A stretch of 64,000 nt of DNA, from positions 434,001-498,000 of the forward strand of contig NZ_BAAAKI010000004.1 in NCBI RefSeq assembly GCF_039527675.1, given 5' to 3'. The stretch comes from Luteococcus sanguinis. Lineage in GTDB: Bacteria > Actinomycetota > Actinomycetes > Propionibacteriales > Propionibacteriaceae. Position 1 is the stretch's first letter. Every line of letters begins with the position of its first letter. Positions 7,735 through 17,061 of the stretch are shown piece by piece. Position numbers and translations under genes: made by a program. The notes beneath the pieces are model-generated. The model was not told the origin of the DNA, did not search any database, and saw nothing but the letters and a program-made list of their open reading frames with translations.

Positions 7735-9698
7735 TGCAGTCCCAGCGTCCAAAGGTGTTGATGGTCGGCCCCGACGTCGGTGCGATCGGCGGAATGGGTT
7801 CGGTCGCCATGACACTCGCCGACGGTTGTGAGCGCAGTGGGCGTTTCGACGTCCAGTTGCTCAACTCCGGCGGCGGAAACGGACGCAAGGGCTGGCGCGA
7901 CTGGCCGGCGGCGCTGCGCACAGCCGCCACCGCTGAGGCCGACCTCGTCCACCTGCACGTGGCCAGCCAGGGCAGCACCTGGCGCAAGATGAGCTTTGCC
8001 GCGGTCGCCCGGCGTCGTGGCATCCCCTACGTGATCCATTTGCACGGTGCCGGCTACGCCACCTTTTTGGCCGGGCTTGCGCCTGTGCGTAAGCGTCTGG
8101 TGGCACAGTTCTTCCAACAGGCCGCCCGGATCGTCACGCTCGGTGACTCCTGGCGTTTGATCGTGATGCGCGAACTGCACACCCACCCGGCCAAGACCCT
8201 GGTCGTCGCCAATGGCGTCGACCCGGTGCCGGTGACCGCGCCGGGCACGACAATCGTCCACCTCGGTGAACTGAGCCGCCGCAAGGGCGTCGACGTGTTG
8301 CTCGAGGCGGCGGCGCAGGTGCTTGCGGACCATGGCGAATGGCGCCTGCAGCTCATCGGCCCCGCCCCGGACGACGAACTGGTCAACCGGGCCAGGGTCA
8401 TGTCCGACGAACTGGGCGGACGTATCGAGGTCGTCGGGCCCAAGTTCGGCGACGAGAAGCTGCCATACCTGGGCGGGGCCGGCATCTTCACGCTGGTCAG
8501 CCGACAGGAGGGACTGCCGATGGCCATGCTGGAGGCCATGTCCGCCGGGGTGCCCGTGGTGATGACCCCCGTGGGTGCGATCGGTGAGGTGGTCACCGAC
8601 GGCGAGAACGGACGCCTGGTGCAGCCCGGGGACGTGGACGGGCTCGCCGGCGTGCTGCGCGAGCTTGTCAACGACCCGCAGCAGCGAGCTGGCGTGGGAG
8701 CAGCCGGCCAGCAGACCTGGCGCGAGGGGTACAGCAGCGAGGCGATGGTCGAGGGCATCGAGCGGGCCTGGGACGCGGCCCTGGGCGCCGCACCGAGCGC
8801 CCAGCCGCTGCTGACCAAGGCCGCGAGCGTCACCGTGGTCGTTCCCACACTCGGCCGCGGCAGCCTGCGTGCCGCTGTCGACTCCGTCCTTGCCCAGCGC
8901 AATGACCTGCTGGACGTGCGCGTCGTCGTCGTCAACGACTCCGCCCAGCCGCTTGACCTGGCACCAACTCAGGGCGTCGCCGTCATCGACACCGCGGGGC
9001 GCACAGGCTCGTCCGGTGCCCGCAATGCCGGGCTGGCTGTCGTCGACACCGACTTCTTCGCCTTCCTGGACGATGACGACGTGCAGGGCGAGGACCACCT
9101 TGCGACCGCCATTGCGACCCTGGAGGCGCGGGAGGCGGACGTCTACTTCTGCCGGGGTCTTGTGCATCGCGGCAATGGCAGCGCGCGCGTCGAGCCCGCG
9201 GAGCTGCCGGGGGCGAGCACCCTGCGTGAATACCTGACCGGGCTGTCCAACTGGCGCAGTCGCAGCCGTCGGGTGCTCACCCCGAGCGTGGTGGTGCGCG
9301 GACGATGGAGTGACCACCGCTTCGACGAAGCGATGACCGCCTCGGAAGACACTTGGTATCTGCTCGGTCTGGAGAGCCGCGGCGCCCGCGTCGTGGCGGG
9401 CCCGGGCGTGCACGTCACCATCAACGGTGACCAGGTGCGCGACGACGACCGCCGCACCACCCAGAGCGATCCCGACGCACTCCAGCGTCGCCTGGCGGAC
9501 CTCGACCCGGCGATCGTGCCCGGGCTGCTGGTCGGACGCGAGGGACGGGTGGCGGTTCGCGCGGGTGACCCGGCAGGCGTGCTGCGCGTCGCATCCCGGG
9601 CCCGTGCCGCGGGTGGCGGGCGTGAGCTCGTGGTGCCGGTGGCTGCCGAGGTCGCCGCGGCGGCCGGCATCGCCCTGGCCCGCAGGGTGCGCCGGTGA
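7734..9698 (+). CDS. bifunctional glycosyltransferase, GT4-GT2 fusion
   Basis: This is a 654-residue two-domain enzyme. Residues ~1-350 are a GT4-type GT-B fold: N-terminal VLMVGPDVGAIGGMGSVA, LGELSRRKGVDVLLEAA, and the EX7E motif in SRQEGLPMAMLEAMSAG. From about residue 364 a GT2-type GT-A domain starts (SVTVVVPTLGRGSLRAAVDSVL), with the metal-binding DDDD cluster in FFAFLDDDDV (about residues 446-449). Two successive sugar transfers by one polypeptide are plausible. The ATG overlaps the upstream stop (TGATG). It ends in a GTGA overlap with the flippase gene, so the operon is tightly coupled. Confidence 0.85.
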   Translation: MQSQRPKVLMVGPDVGAIGGMGSVAMTLADGCERSGRFDVQLLNSGGGNGRKGWRDWPAALRTAATAEADLVHLHVASQGSTWRKMSFAAVARRRGIPYVIHLHGAGYATFLAGLAPVRKRLVAQFFQQAARIVTLGDSWRLIVMRELHTHPAKTLVVANGVDPVPVTAPGTTIVHLGELSRRKGVDVLLEAAAQVLADHGEWRLQLIGPAPDDELVNRARVMSDELGGRIEVVGPKFGDEKLPYLGGAGIFTLVSRQEGLPMAMLEAMSAGVPVVMTPVGAIGEVVTDGENGRLVQPGDVDGLAGVLRELVNDPQQRAGVGAAGQQTWREGYSSEAMVEGIERAWDAALGAAPSAQPLLTKAASVTVVVPTLGRGSLRAAVDSVLAQRNDLLDVRVVVVNDSAQPLDLAPTQGVAVIDTAGRTGSSGARNAGLAVVDTDFFAFLDDDDVQGEDHLATAIATLEAREADVYFCRGLVHRGNGSARVEPAELPGASTLREYLTGLSNWRSRSRRVLTPSVVVRGRWSDHRFDEAMTASEDTWYLLGLESRGARVVAGPGVHVTINGDQVRDDDRRTTQSDPDALQRRLADLDPAIVPGLLVGREGRVAVRAGDPAGVLRVASRARAAGGGRELVVPVAAEVAAAAGIALARRVRR

Positions 9699-11590
9699 CG
9701 GCCGAGGTGCAGACGAGGTCTCCCCAGGGCGCCCTGGCGCTGGCCTCCAAGTTGTTGGGCTCGTCGGTGCTCGCCCAGGTGGCCGTTCTGGGTGCGACAG
9801 CCATCGTGTCGACCGGGCTGCAACCCTCGGACTACGCCGTCTACGGCGCAGTGAGCAGCGTGTGCGGTGTCAGCGCCAGCGTGAACACGATGGCCGCCGA
9901 GACCCGCGCGCCGGTCGTGGACGAGCAGTCATCCGGGGCGCTGAACCGCGCCGGGGCGACGATCCTGGCGCTGCTCAGCGCGCTGGTGCTCGTCATCGGG
10001 TTGGTGTCGTTCCTCTTCGACCACCAGCTCGCCTGGGTGCTCGTGCTTTCCGCCGGCTGCGGTTTTCTGACCGGCGCGCAGCAGTTGCTCACGGGCGTCG
10101 CACTGCGCACCCAGCGCCAGTCTGTGTTGGCCTCGGGACGCGTCACCCAGGGAGTGACCAATGCGTTGCTGCTGCTGGTGCTGTGGGCCGCGCACGCGCC
10201 GGGCTTCCTCGTGCTGTGCCTGTCCTGGCTGCTCTCCCTGCTGGCCGGTGGGCTCGTCCTGTTGGCCCGGCTGGGCAGCGTGGGCCTGCGTCCGCAACTG
10301 GCCAGCCGCGACGACCTGAGCCTGCTGCGCCGCGAGGTGGGTGCCCAGCCGGTCGCCAACCTGCTCGCCAGTTCGGTGGCGAACCTGCCCGGCATCGCGC
10401 TGCTGGCGCTCGGGCAGGGGGCCGTCGCTGGCGTGTGGGCGCTGGTCTCGCGGTTCACCGTCCCACTGGTCAACACCATCAACAACACCCTGCAGCCGCT
10501 GTACTACGGCAGGGCGGCCAGCATGGTCCGCGAGGGCCGTACCCGTGAGCTGATCGGTTTCCATGCCCGCTGGATGCGCTGGCTGGTGCTGGCCGGCGCA
10601 CTGGTGGCCCTGGGCAGCATCGTGCTGTCGATGTTCGTGCTGCCGCTGCTCGGCCCCCAGTGGCGGGTCGCCTGGCTGCCCGCCGTCACGGCCGCGATCT
10701 ACTACGGGGCCACCTTCAGCTGCCTGCCGATGTCCCAGACCCTGCAGATGCTCGGCCGGGTGCGGCTGGCACTGGTCTGGACCATCGTCCGCTTCGTCGT
10801 CTGCGGACTCCCGCTGCTGCTCATTCCCGTCCTCGGCGGCCAGCAAGCCCTGCTCTGGTGGGCGATCGGGGCAGCACTGACCTTCTACTGGCAGTTTTGG
10901 TTGCAGCGCGCGAGTCTGGCCGAACTTCAGGGCAATACCGGATTCATCACGGAAAGAGACACCATGACCGAGACCACCCACCTCGCCGACCCCCCGCTGG
11001 CATCGGCCTGGTTGCGCGCGTTGCGGGAGCACCTCGCCGTCGTGCTGGGAATCACGGTGCTTGGGGCGATGATGGGTCTCGCGGCCTCGTTCTTCGCGCC
11101 CACCGAGTACCAGGCCAGCAGCCAAGTCATCCTGTTGCCAGCCAATGCCAAGAATGCCGGCGAGGTGGATGCCTCGGCGGGCATCGCCCAGTCGCTGGTC
11201 GCCTCCTATGCCCAGGCCGTCACCTCCCAGGGCGTGATGACCCAGGCCCTGCAGGAGTCGAAGTCGAGCATGGCATTGGACGACGCAATCAAATCCGTCC
11301 GGGTGACGGTGCCCGCGAACACGGTTGTACTGGACATCGTCGTCACCGACAAGACCGGCGAGGGCGCTGCCGCCCTCAACAACGCGATCACCAACCAGTT
11401 CGTGAAGCAGTCACCGGCTCTGATGCCCAAGATCAGCAGCGGCACGACGCTGATCCAGCCCAGCGTTCTGCGTCCGGCATTCGTGCCCGACAGCCCTTCG
11501 TCCATCGGCAAGAAGGTTTTCCTGGTCGTGGGCACCTTCCTCGGCTTCGCCGCAGGCATGGCCCTGGCGCTGCTGCGTCGAAAGTCCTGA
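9695..11590 (+). CDS. Wzx-like flippase fused to Wzz-like chain-length domain
   Basis: This is one 631-residue open frame without an internal stop. Residues ~1-420 form a polytopic flippase of the polysaccharide transporter/MATE-like class (hydrophobic helices such as AILALLSALVLVIGLVSFLF). From residue 424 it becomes a Wzz/chain-length determinant: a first helix (HLAVVLGITVLGAMMGLA), an extracytoplasmic segment with YQASSQVILLP, and a C-terminal helix after PSVLRPAFVPDSPSS. No tyrosine kinase domain follows. An internal ATG at 10964 with GGAAAGAG seven bases upstream could start a separate Wzz protein. GTG start in GTGA overlap with the upstream gene. Confidence 0.83.
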   Translation: MTAEVQTRSPQGALALASKLLGSSVLAQVAVLGATAIVSTGLQPSDYAVYGAVSSVCGVSASVNTMAAETRAPVVDEQSSGALNRAGATILALLSALVLVIGLVSFLFDHQLAWVLVLSAGCGFLTGAQQLLTGVALRTQRQSVLASGRVTQGVTNALLLLVLWAAHAPGFLVLCLSWLLSLLAGGLVLLARLGSVGLRPQLASRDDLSLLRREVGAQPVANLLASSVANLPGIALLALGQGAVAGVWALVSRFTVPLVNTINNTLQPLYYGRAASMVREGRTRELIGFHARWMRWLVLAGALVALGSIVLSMFVLPLLGPQWRVAWLPAVTAAIYYGATFSCLPMSQTLQMLGRVRLALVWTIVRFVVCGLPLLLIPVLGGQQALLWWAIGAALTFYWQFWLQRASLAELQGNTGFITERDTMTETTHLADPPLASAWLRALREHLAVVLGITVLGAMMGLAASFFAPTEYQASSQVILLPANAKNAGEVDASAGIAQSLVASYAQAVTSQGVMTQALQESKSSMALDDAIKSVRVTVPANTVVLDIVVTDKTGEGAAALNNAITNQFVKQSPALMPKISSGTTLIQPSVLRPAFVPDSPSSIGKKVFLVVGTFLGFAAGMALALLRRKS

Positions 11591-11593
11591 CCC

Positions 11594-12796
11594 GTGACCT
11601 TGCCTCCACGGGGGATCGTCGCGCTGCTGCCAGCGGTGGTCGGCATGGCGATGGTGGACACGCCCTGGTCGTCGATATCGATGCTCGGCAGCGCGCTGCT
11701 GGCTGGGATGCTCACGCTGAGACCGCGTAACCATCGGCTGCAGTCCGTGTTCGGGGTGGGGCTGCTCGCCGTCTGGATGATGTTGAGCTTCACCTGGTCG
11801 CTGCAGCCCAACGAGACGTTGAAGGCGTGTGTGCGAACCTTCCTGCTGCTCGCCGCTGCGGCGCTGATGGCGCGCACCCTGAGCGGACGCCAGGTCGTCG
11901 CCGTGCTCAGCCTCGGCACCTCGGTGTTGGCCGCGCTCAGCCTCGTGTGGTGGGTGCTGTACCCGAGCACGGCCATCACCTCGGCCGGGCTGAAGGGCAT
12001 GATGCCCCACAACAACGCGCTTGCCTACCTCGCCACGGTCGCCATCGCAAGCTCGGTCATGGCCAGCGGTCTGCCCCGAGGGTTGCGCGTCGGCGTGGTG
12101 GTGCTGGACGCCGTGGTGCTCTTTCTCAGCGACTCGATGACCTCCAACCTCGCTGCTGTGGCTGGCCTGTTCGCCGCGGGAGCCGTGGTGGCGGTCTCCC
12201 GGTTGCAGGGAGCGTCCCGGCGCGCGCTGACCGCGCTGGCCGGCGGAGTGCTGGCCAGCATCGCCTACCTCTCGGTCTTCGTCCCGCTCCCGACGCTGAT
12301 CGGGCGGGACACGACTTTGACCGGCCGCACCACGATCTGGCCTGGTCTGTGGTCGATCGCGATCGATCGCTGGCTGACCGGATGGGGCCACGGGGCGCCA
12401 TGGCTCAAGGGTTCCTGGATTCGGGAGTGGTCGGCCTACCACTTCGACTTCGCCATGATCAGTACCCACAACGCCCTCTACGAGACCTTCATGCAGCTCG
12501 GTGTCGTGGGTGTGGGCCTGGTCGTCGGCCTGTGGGCGGTCGCGCTGGTGCGCGCGGTCAGGGGGGCCGCCGCAACTCGTGAGAATGCCTGGCTGGTGGC
12601 GCTGGCCGTGCTGCAGTTGGTGCACGGTCTGGCGGAGTCGACCCAGGGGATGCCGCTGGGTTGGCTGGTGACCGCGTTGGTCTGGTTGGCCCGTCCAGTG
12701 GCTGCCGGCAGCGAGGGCGTCGAGCCGGTCCCGGTCCGACTCGCCAAACAGGCCCGGGCTTCGGGCTTAGCGCCGACCGCGGGTGTGCCCCGCTAG
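11594..12796 (+). CDS. Wzy-like O-antigen/capsule polymerase
   Basis: This is a 400-residue membrane protein with about ten hydrophobic helices and a central periplasmic loop containing TTLTGRTTIWPGLWSIAIDRWLTGWG and STHNALYETFMQLG, the Wzy_C (O-antigen ligase/polymerase, PF04932-like) signature. It should polymerise or ligate the repeat units exported by the adjacent flippase. Start GTG 11594, three bases after the upstream stop. Last gene of the polysaccharide operon. No initiating phospho-sugar transferase is present, so priming must come from elsewhere in the genome. Confidence 0.82.
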   Translation: MTLPPRGIVALLPAVVGMAMVDTPWSSISMLGSALLAGMLTLRPRNHRLQSVFGVGLLAVWMMLSFTWSLQPNETLKACVRTFLLLAAAALMARTLSGRQVVAVLSLGTSVLAALSLVWWVLYPSTAITSAGLKGMMPHNNALAYLATVAIASSVMASGLPRGLRVGVVVLDAVVLFLSDSMTSNLAAVAGLFAAGAVVAVSRLQGASRRALTALAGGVLASIAYLSVFVPLPTLIGRDTTLTGRTTIWPGLWSIAIDRWLTGWGHGAPWLKGSWIREWSAYHFDFAMISTHNALYETFMQLGVVGVGLVVGLWAVALVRAVRGAAATRENAWLVALAVLQLVHGLAESTQGMPLGWLVTALVWLARPVAAGSEGVEPVPVRLAKQARASGLAPTAGVPR

Positions 12797-12837
12797 GCTG
12801 GGCCGGCACCCAACCGACGACGAAACGGGACCCTCCA

Positions 12838-14979
12838 ATGGCGCTCAACGACGCGACCCTTGACCAGCTGGCCGAGCACTTCGGCATCGCGACCGAGTTC
12901 TGGGACTGGAAGGGCCGTCACACCGTCATCAGCGACGAGACGGTGATCGCCGTGCTCAAGGCGCTGGAGGTGGACGCGTCCACGCCCGAGAAGGCAGCCG
13001 CCGCCCTGGACGACCTGAGATTGCGGCCCTGGCGCCGCGCGCTGCCGCCCTGCGTCGTGCTCGAGGCCGGCCAGCCCGGCTGGGTCAACGTCCACGTCGA
13101 CTCCGGTGCCCCGGCACAGCTCAGCATCCGCCTGGAGAACGGTGACGTGCGAGACGCCTGGCAGGTCACCAACGACAATCCCGACCGCGAGGTGGACGGA
13201 CGTTGGGTGGGCGAGGCCTCCTTCCAGCTGCCCAGCGACCTGCCGCTCGGGTACCACCGTCTGGTGCTGCGCAGCAATGACGTCGAGGTCGAGAGCTCGC
13301 TGGTGACAACCCCCAGCTTCGTCGGGCTGCCCGCGTCGATGAACAACCGCCGCACCTGGGGTTACGCCACACAGCTGTACTCCGTGCGGTCCAAGGAGTC
13401 CTGGGGTGTCGGCGACCTGGCCGACCTCGCCGACCTGGCCGTGTGGAGCTCGACGCAGCAGTTCGCCGGCTATGTGCTGGTCAACCCGCTGCATGCCGCC
13501 CAGCCCGGCCCGCCGCTGGAACCCTCGCCCTATCTGCCGACCAGCCGGATGTACGTCAACCCGCTCTACATCCGTCCCGAGCGGATCGCCGAGTACGTCA
13601 ACCTCTCTGTCTTCGACCGGGCGCGCGTCGACAAGCTGCGCGCCGGCCTGCAGCAGCAGGTGCAGGGCGTCGACGAGGTGATGCGCGATGAGTCCTGGAC
13701 CGCGAAGCTGGCCGCCCTGCGGATCATCTTCGCCGCGGGTCTGCGCCCCGCCCGTCGGATGAGCTTCGACGCCTTCATCCGCCGCGAGGGCCGCCAGTTG
13801 CGCGACTTCGCCACCTGGTGCGCGCTGTACGAGGTGCACGGCGCCGACTGGCGCACCTGGCCCGCCGAGTACCAGCGGGCCACCAGCCCGCAGGTCGCTG
13901 AGTTCCACCGCGAGAACTGGGAGACCGTGGAATTCTTCATGTGGCTGCAGTGGATCGCCGAGAACCAGCTCAGCTCCACCCAGCGCGCCGCCAAGGACGC
14001 GGGGATGCCGCTCGGCATCATCAGCGACCTGGCGGTCGGCGTGAACGCGTCCGGAGCCGAGACCTGGATGCTCTCGGACGTCTTCGCGCAGGGCTGCACC
14101 GTCGGCGCACCGCCGGACGCCTTCAACCAGATGGGCCAGGACTGGGGCCAGCCCCCGTGGCGCCCGGACCGGCTGGCCGACCTGGCCTACGCCCCCTTCC
14201 GGACGATGGTCGCCAACATCCTGCGCCATGCCGGCGGCATCCGCGTCGACCACATCATCGGCCTGTTCCGGCTGTGGTGGGTGCCGCAGGGCCTGTCGGC
14301 CAAGGAGGGCACCTATGTCCGCTACGACCACGAGGCACTGATCGGCATCCTCGCGCTGGAGGCCCACCGGGCGCAGGCGCTGGTGATCGGTGAGGACCTG
14401 GGCACCGTGCAGCCCTGGGTGCGCGACTACCTCTCCCGCCGTGGCCTGCTCGGCACCTCGGTGATGTGGTTCGAGAACGGCGCGGATGGCAAGCCGCTAC
14501 CCCCCGAACAATGGCGGGAGTACGCGATGAGCTCGGTCACCACGCACGACCTGCCGCCCACCGCGGGCTACCTGGCAGGCGATCACGTCCGGTTGCGGCA
14601 CCAGCTCGGTCTGCTGTCGGAGAGCTTGGAGGACGAACTCGCCAGCGACAAGGCCGAACAGCAGGCAATGCTGGACGCGCTGCGCCAGCGTGGTGCCCTG
14701 CCCGAGGGGGACGTGGACGTGGAGGACATCGTCCTGGCCATGCATCGGATGCTGACCTGGACCCCCTCGAAGGTGCTCAACGCGGCGCTGGTCGATGCGG
14801 TGGGCGACCGTCGGACGCAGAACCAGCCCGGCACCATCGATGAGTACCCGAACTGGCGGGTGCCGTTGACCGGTCCGGATGGTGCGCCCATGATGCTGGA
14901 GGACGTCTTCGCCAGCGATCGGGCCAGCCGGCTGGCGGCCGTGATGAACGGCTTCAGCCATCTGCCGACCAAGCGATGA
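12838..14979 (+). CDS. malQ: 4-alpha-glucanotransferase (amylomaltase)
   Basis: This is a 713-residue cytosolic GH77 enzyme that transfers maltosyl/glucan chains between alpha-1,4-glucans. All three catalytic positions are visible: nucleophile D471 in IRVDHIIGLF, acid/base E519 in VIGEDLGTVQP, and the transition-state Asp D571 in TTHDLPPTAGYL. The ~150-residue N-terminal extension before SMNNRRTWGYATQLYSVRS is the usual beta-domain of actinobacterial MalQ. Start: ATG 12838 with CGGGA upstream; a TAGGCT (-10-like) element at 12794-12799 overlaps the preceding stop. Stand-alone gene, convergent with pncA; no glycogen phosphorylase or maltose transporter nearby. Confidence 0.93.
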   Translation: MALNDATLDQLAEHFGIATEFWDWKGRHTVISDETVIAVLKALEVDASTPEKAAAALDDLRLRPWRRALPPCVVLEAGQPGWVNVHVDSGAPAQLSIRLENGDVRDAWQVTNDNPDREVDGRWVGEASFQLPSDLPLGYHRLVLRSNDVEVESSLVTTPSFVGLPASMNNRRTWGYATQLYSVRSKESWGVGDLADLADLAVWSSTQQFAGYVLVNPLHAAQPGPPLEPSPYLPTSRMYVNPLYIRPERIAEYVNLSVFDRARVDKLRAGLQQQVQGVDEVMRDESWTAKLAALRIIFAAGLRPARRMSFDAFIRREGRQLRDFATWCALYEVHGADWRTWPAEYQRATSPQVAEFHRENWETVEFFMWLQWIAENQLSSTQRAAKDAGMPLGIISDLAVGVNASGAETWMLSDVFAQGCTVGAPPDAFNQMGQDWGQPPWRPDRLADLAYAPFRTMVANILRHAGGIRVDHIIGLFRLWWVPQGLSAKEGTYVRYDHEALIGILALEAHRAQALVIGEDLGTVQPWVRDYLSRRGLLGTSVMWFENGADGKPLPPEQWREYAMSSVTTHDLPPTAGYLAGDHVRLRHQLGLLSESLEDELASDKAEQQAMLDALRQRGALPEGDVDVEDIVLAMHRMLTWTPSKVLNAALVDAVGDRRTQNQPGTIDEYPNWRVPLTGPDGAPMMLEDVFASDRASRLAAVMNGFSHLPTKR

Positions 14980-15010
14980 GTTCGACTGGCCGGTTTGGTG
15001 ATCCAGTGTG

Positions 15011-15577
15011 TCAGCTGATCCCGATGCCCTGGATCTCCAGCTCGGTGAGAACCGTCTCCACGCCCTCGGGGCGCACCGGGACGGTGAGACCGGCCAGCAC
15101 GGTGGTGGCGAAGTCGAGCCGGGCCGAGTCCTGCGCGGTGGCCTTCACGCAGTAGTCGGTGGCGATGCCAGCCACGTCGACGTGGGTCACCTCGTGCTCG
15201 CGCAGCCAGACCTCGAGGCTCTGCCCGTCCTCGGCGCCGCCGATGGTCCCCTCGAAACCGGAGTAGGCGGCGGCGTAGGAACCCTTGTCGAAGACCGCGT
15301 CGAAGTCGAACCCGGCCAGCGCATCGTGGAAATCCTGGCCGGGTGTCCCGACCACGCAGTGCGGCGGCCAGGAGTCGCGGAAGTCGGGGTTGTCGCTGAA
15401 GTGGGCACCGGGGTCGATGTGGTGGTCGCGGGTCGCGACCACGAATTGGTATCCCCCGCGGGCGTCGGCCAGCAGGTCGGCCAGGCGCGCTGCGACGGTG
15501 TTGCCGCCCGCCACGGCCAGAGAGCCGCCTTCGCAGAAGTCCTTCTGCACGTCCACCACGATCAGTGCGGTTGCCAT
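15011..15577 (-). CDS. pncA: nicotinamidase
   Basis: This is a 188-residue enzyme hydrolysing nicotinamide to nicotinate for NAD salvage. The catalytic triad is intact: D9 (IVVDVQKDF), K98 (VFDKGSYAAAYS) and C143 (GIATDYCVKAT). Metal ligands D51, H53, H59 are in TRDHHIDPGAHFS and H73 follows. The start ATG at 15577 has an excellent AAGGAGG. It lies directly downstream of pncB on the same strand (43-bp gap), so substrate production and use are co-expressed. By established knowledge PncA also activates pyrazinamide in mycobacteria; nothing here says more about that. Confidence 0.93.
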   Translation of the reverse strand: MATALIVVDVQKDFCEGGSLAVAGGNTVAARLADLLADARGGYQFVVATRDHHIDPGAHFSDNPDFRDSWPPHCVVGTPGQDFHDALAGFDFDAVFDKGSYAAAYSGFEGTIGGAEDGQSLEVWLREHEVTHVDVAGIATDYCVKATAQDSARLDFATTVLAGLTVPVRPEGVETVLTELEIQGIGIS

Positions 15578-15620
15578 CTCGTCCTCCTTGGGGTCTGGGT
15601 TCCGGGTCAGGTGTTGCAGG

Positions 15621-16973
15621 TCAAATGTTCGTCGGGGCGATCGAGTGCAGGTAGGGGTTGTAGGCCTCGTCGCCGTCGGGCTCCAGGATGATCGTCGGGA
15701 TTGCAGGATCACCCTTGCTGACGCGCAGGGCGGCCACCGGCAGCTCGGCGCGGGCGCGTTCGTGGCGCTCCCGTCCCACTGACAACTCCTCGCGGCCGAC
15801 GACCTGCCCGTCGCGGACGAGTTCGACCATCAGCTGGCGGTCGTTGCCGTCGCCGCTGGGCGGGTTGCCGATGCCGACGATCTCGGCCTTCGCCACGCCC
15901 TGCTCGTCCAGGCGGCGCATGGCGAACTTCCGGCCACCGACGGTGTTCTTGTTCAGTGACTTCTTCGCGACCGGCTTCAGTTCGGCGTCGGCGGCATCGG
16001 AGTCGGCGCGGGCGACGAGCTTGTAGACGAAGCCACAGGTGGGGTGTCCCGAACCGGTGACCACGGAGGTACCGACGCCGTAGCCGTCGACGGGAGCGCC
16101 GCGCAGGGCGGCGATCTGGTACTCGTCCAGGTCGGAGGTGACGATGATCTTGGTGTCCTCGGCGCCCAGGTCGTCCAGCAGGTCGCGCATCTGGCGAGCG
16201 ACTATTGCGTGCTCGCCCGAGTCGAGGCGGATCGCGCCGAGCTTGCCCTCGGTCAACCGGACGCCGGTGCGGACGGCCTCCTCGAGGTCATAGGTGTCCA
16301 CCAGCAGCGTCGTCCCGGGGCCGAAGGCATTGATCTGCGCCTGGAAGGCGCCCTCCTCCGAGTCGTGCAGCAGGGTGAAGGAGTGTGCGGCGGTGCCGGT
16401 GGTGGGGACGCCCCAGCTGCGGCCGGCCTGCAGGTTGGAGGTGGTGGCGAAGCCGGCGACATAGGCGGCCCGGGCGGCGGCGACGGCGGCCCACTCGTGC
16501 GCGCGGCGGGCACCCATCTCGATACAGGGACGTCCTTCGGCCATCGCGGTCATGCGGGAGGCAGCCGAAGCCATCGCGCAGTCGTGGTTGTAGATGCTGA
16601 GCAGCAGGGTCTCCATCACGCAGCACTCGGCGAAGTTGCCCTCGACGCGCAGCAGGGGAGAGCCGGGGAAGTAGATCTCGCCCTCGGGATATCCCCACAT
16701 CTGGCCGGTGAAGCGGAAGTCGCGCAACCAGGCGGCGAGTTCGTCGTTGGCGATGCTCCGCTCGGCGAGGTAGGTGACCGTCTCCTCATCGAAGGTGAAG
16801 TCCTCGATCGCGTCGAGCATCCGTCCGACCCCGGCGACGACGCCGTAGCGGCGGCCCTCGGGCAGGCGGCGCGGGAAGAGCTCGAAGACGCTGCGTCGGA
16901 ACGCCGTCCCCGAACCCATCGCGGCGCGGACCATGGTCAGCTCGTAGTGGTCGGTGAGCAGGGCTGTCGTCAT
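15621..16973 (-). CDS. pncB: nicotinate phosphoribosyltransferase
   Basis: This is a 450-residue enzyme converting nicotinate and PRPP to nicotinate mononucleotide (Preiss-Handler route). Recognisable segments are ALLTDHYELTMVRAAM at the N-terminus, FECCV-like EGNFAECCVMETLLLS, MGARRAHEW, GTAAHSF (with the phosphorylated His region), and IRLDSGEHAIVARQMRDLLD. The length is typical. It is followed by pncA on the same strand and is divergent from clpS. The pncB-clpS divergent arrangement is also found in mycobacteria (Rv1330c/Rv1331). Confidence 0.93.
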   Translation of the reverse strand: MTTALLTDHYELTMVRAAMGSGTAFRRSVFELFPRRLPEGRRYGVVAGVGRMLDAIEDFTFDEETVTYLAERSIANDELAAWLRDFRFTGQMWGYPEGEIYFPGSPLLRVEGNFAECCVMETLLLSIYNHDCAMASAASRMTAMAEGRPCIEMGARRAHEWAAVAAARAAYVAGFATTSNLQAGRSWGVPTTGTAAHSFTLLHDSEEGAFQAQINAFGPGTTLLVDTYDLEEAVRTGVRLTEGKLGAIRLDSGEHAIVARQMRDLLDDLGAEDTKIIVTSDLDEYQIAALRGAPVDGYGVGTSVVTGSGHPTCGFVYKLVARADSDAADAELKPVAKKSLNKNTVGGRKFAMRRLDEQGVAKAEIVGIGNPPSGDGNDRQLMVELVRDGQVVGREELSVGRERHERARAELPVAALRVSKGDPAIPTIILEPDGDEAYNPYLHSIAPTNI

Positions 16974-17061
16974 GGGCCAACCCTAGAGGGGGCGCGCGGC
17001 GGGGTGAACCGGAATCGGGCACGGGCCCGGATCGGGGACGGGGCTGGCGTGGTGCGCAACA

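Noticed and set aside
10940..10970. Splitting the flippase-Wzz frame into two genes
   Set aside because: No stop codon exists between the domains in this sequence, so I kept one gene and noted the internal start.
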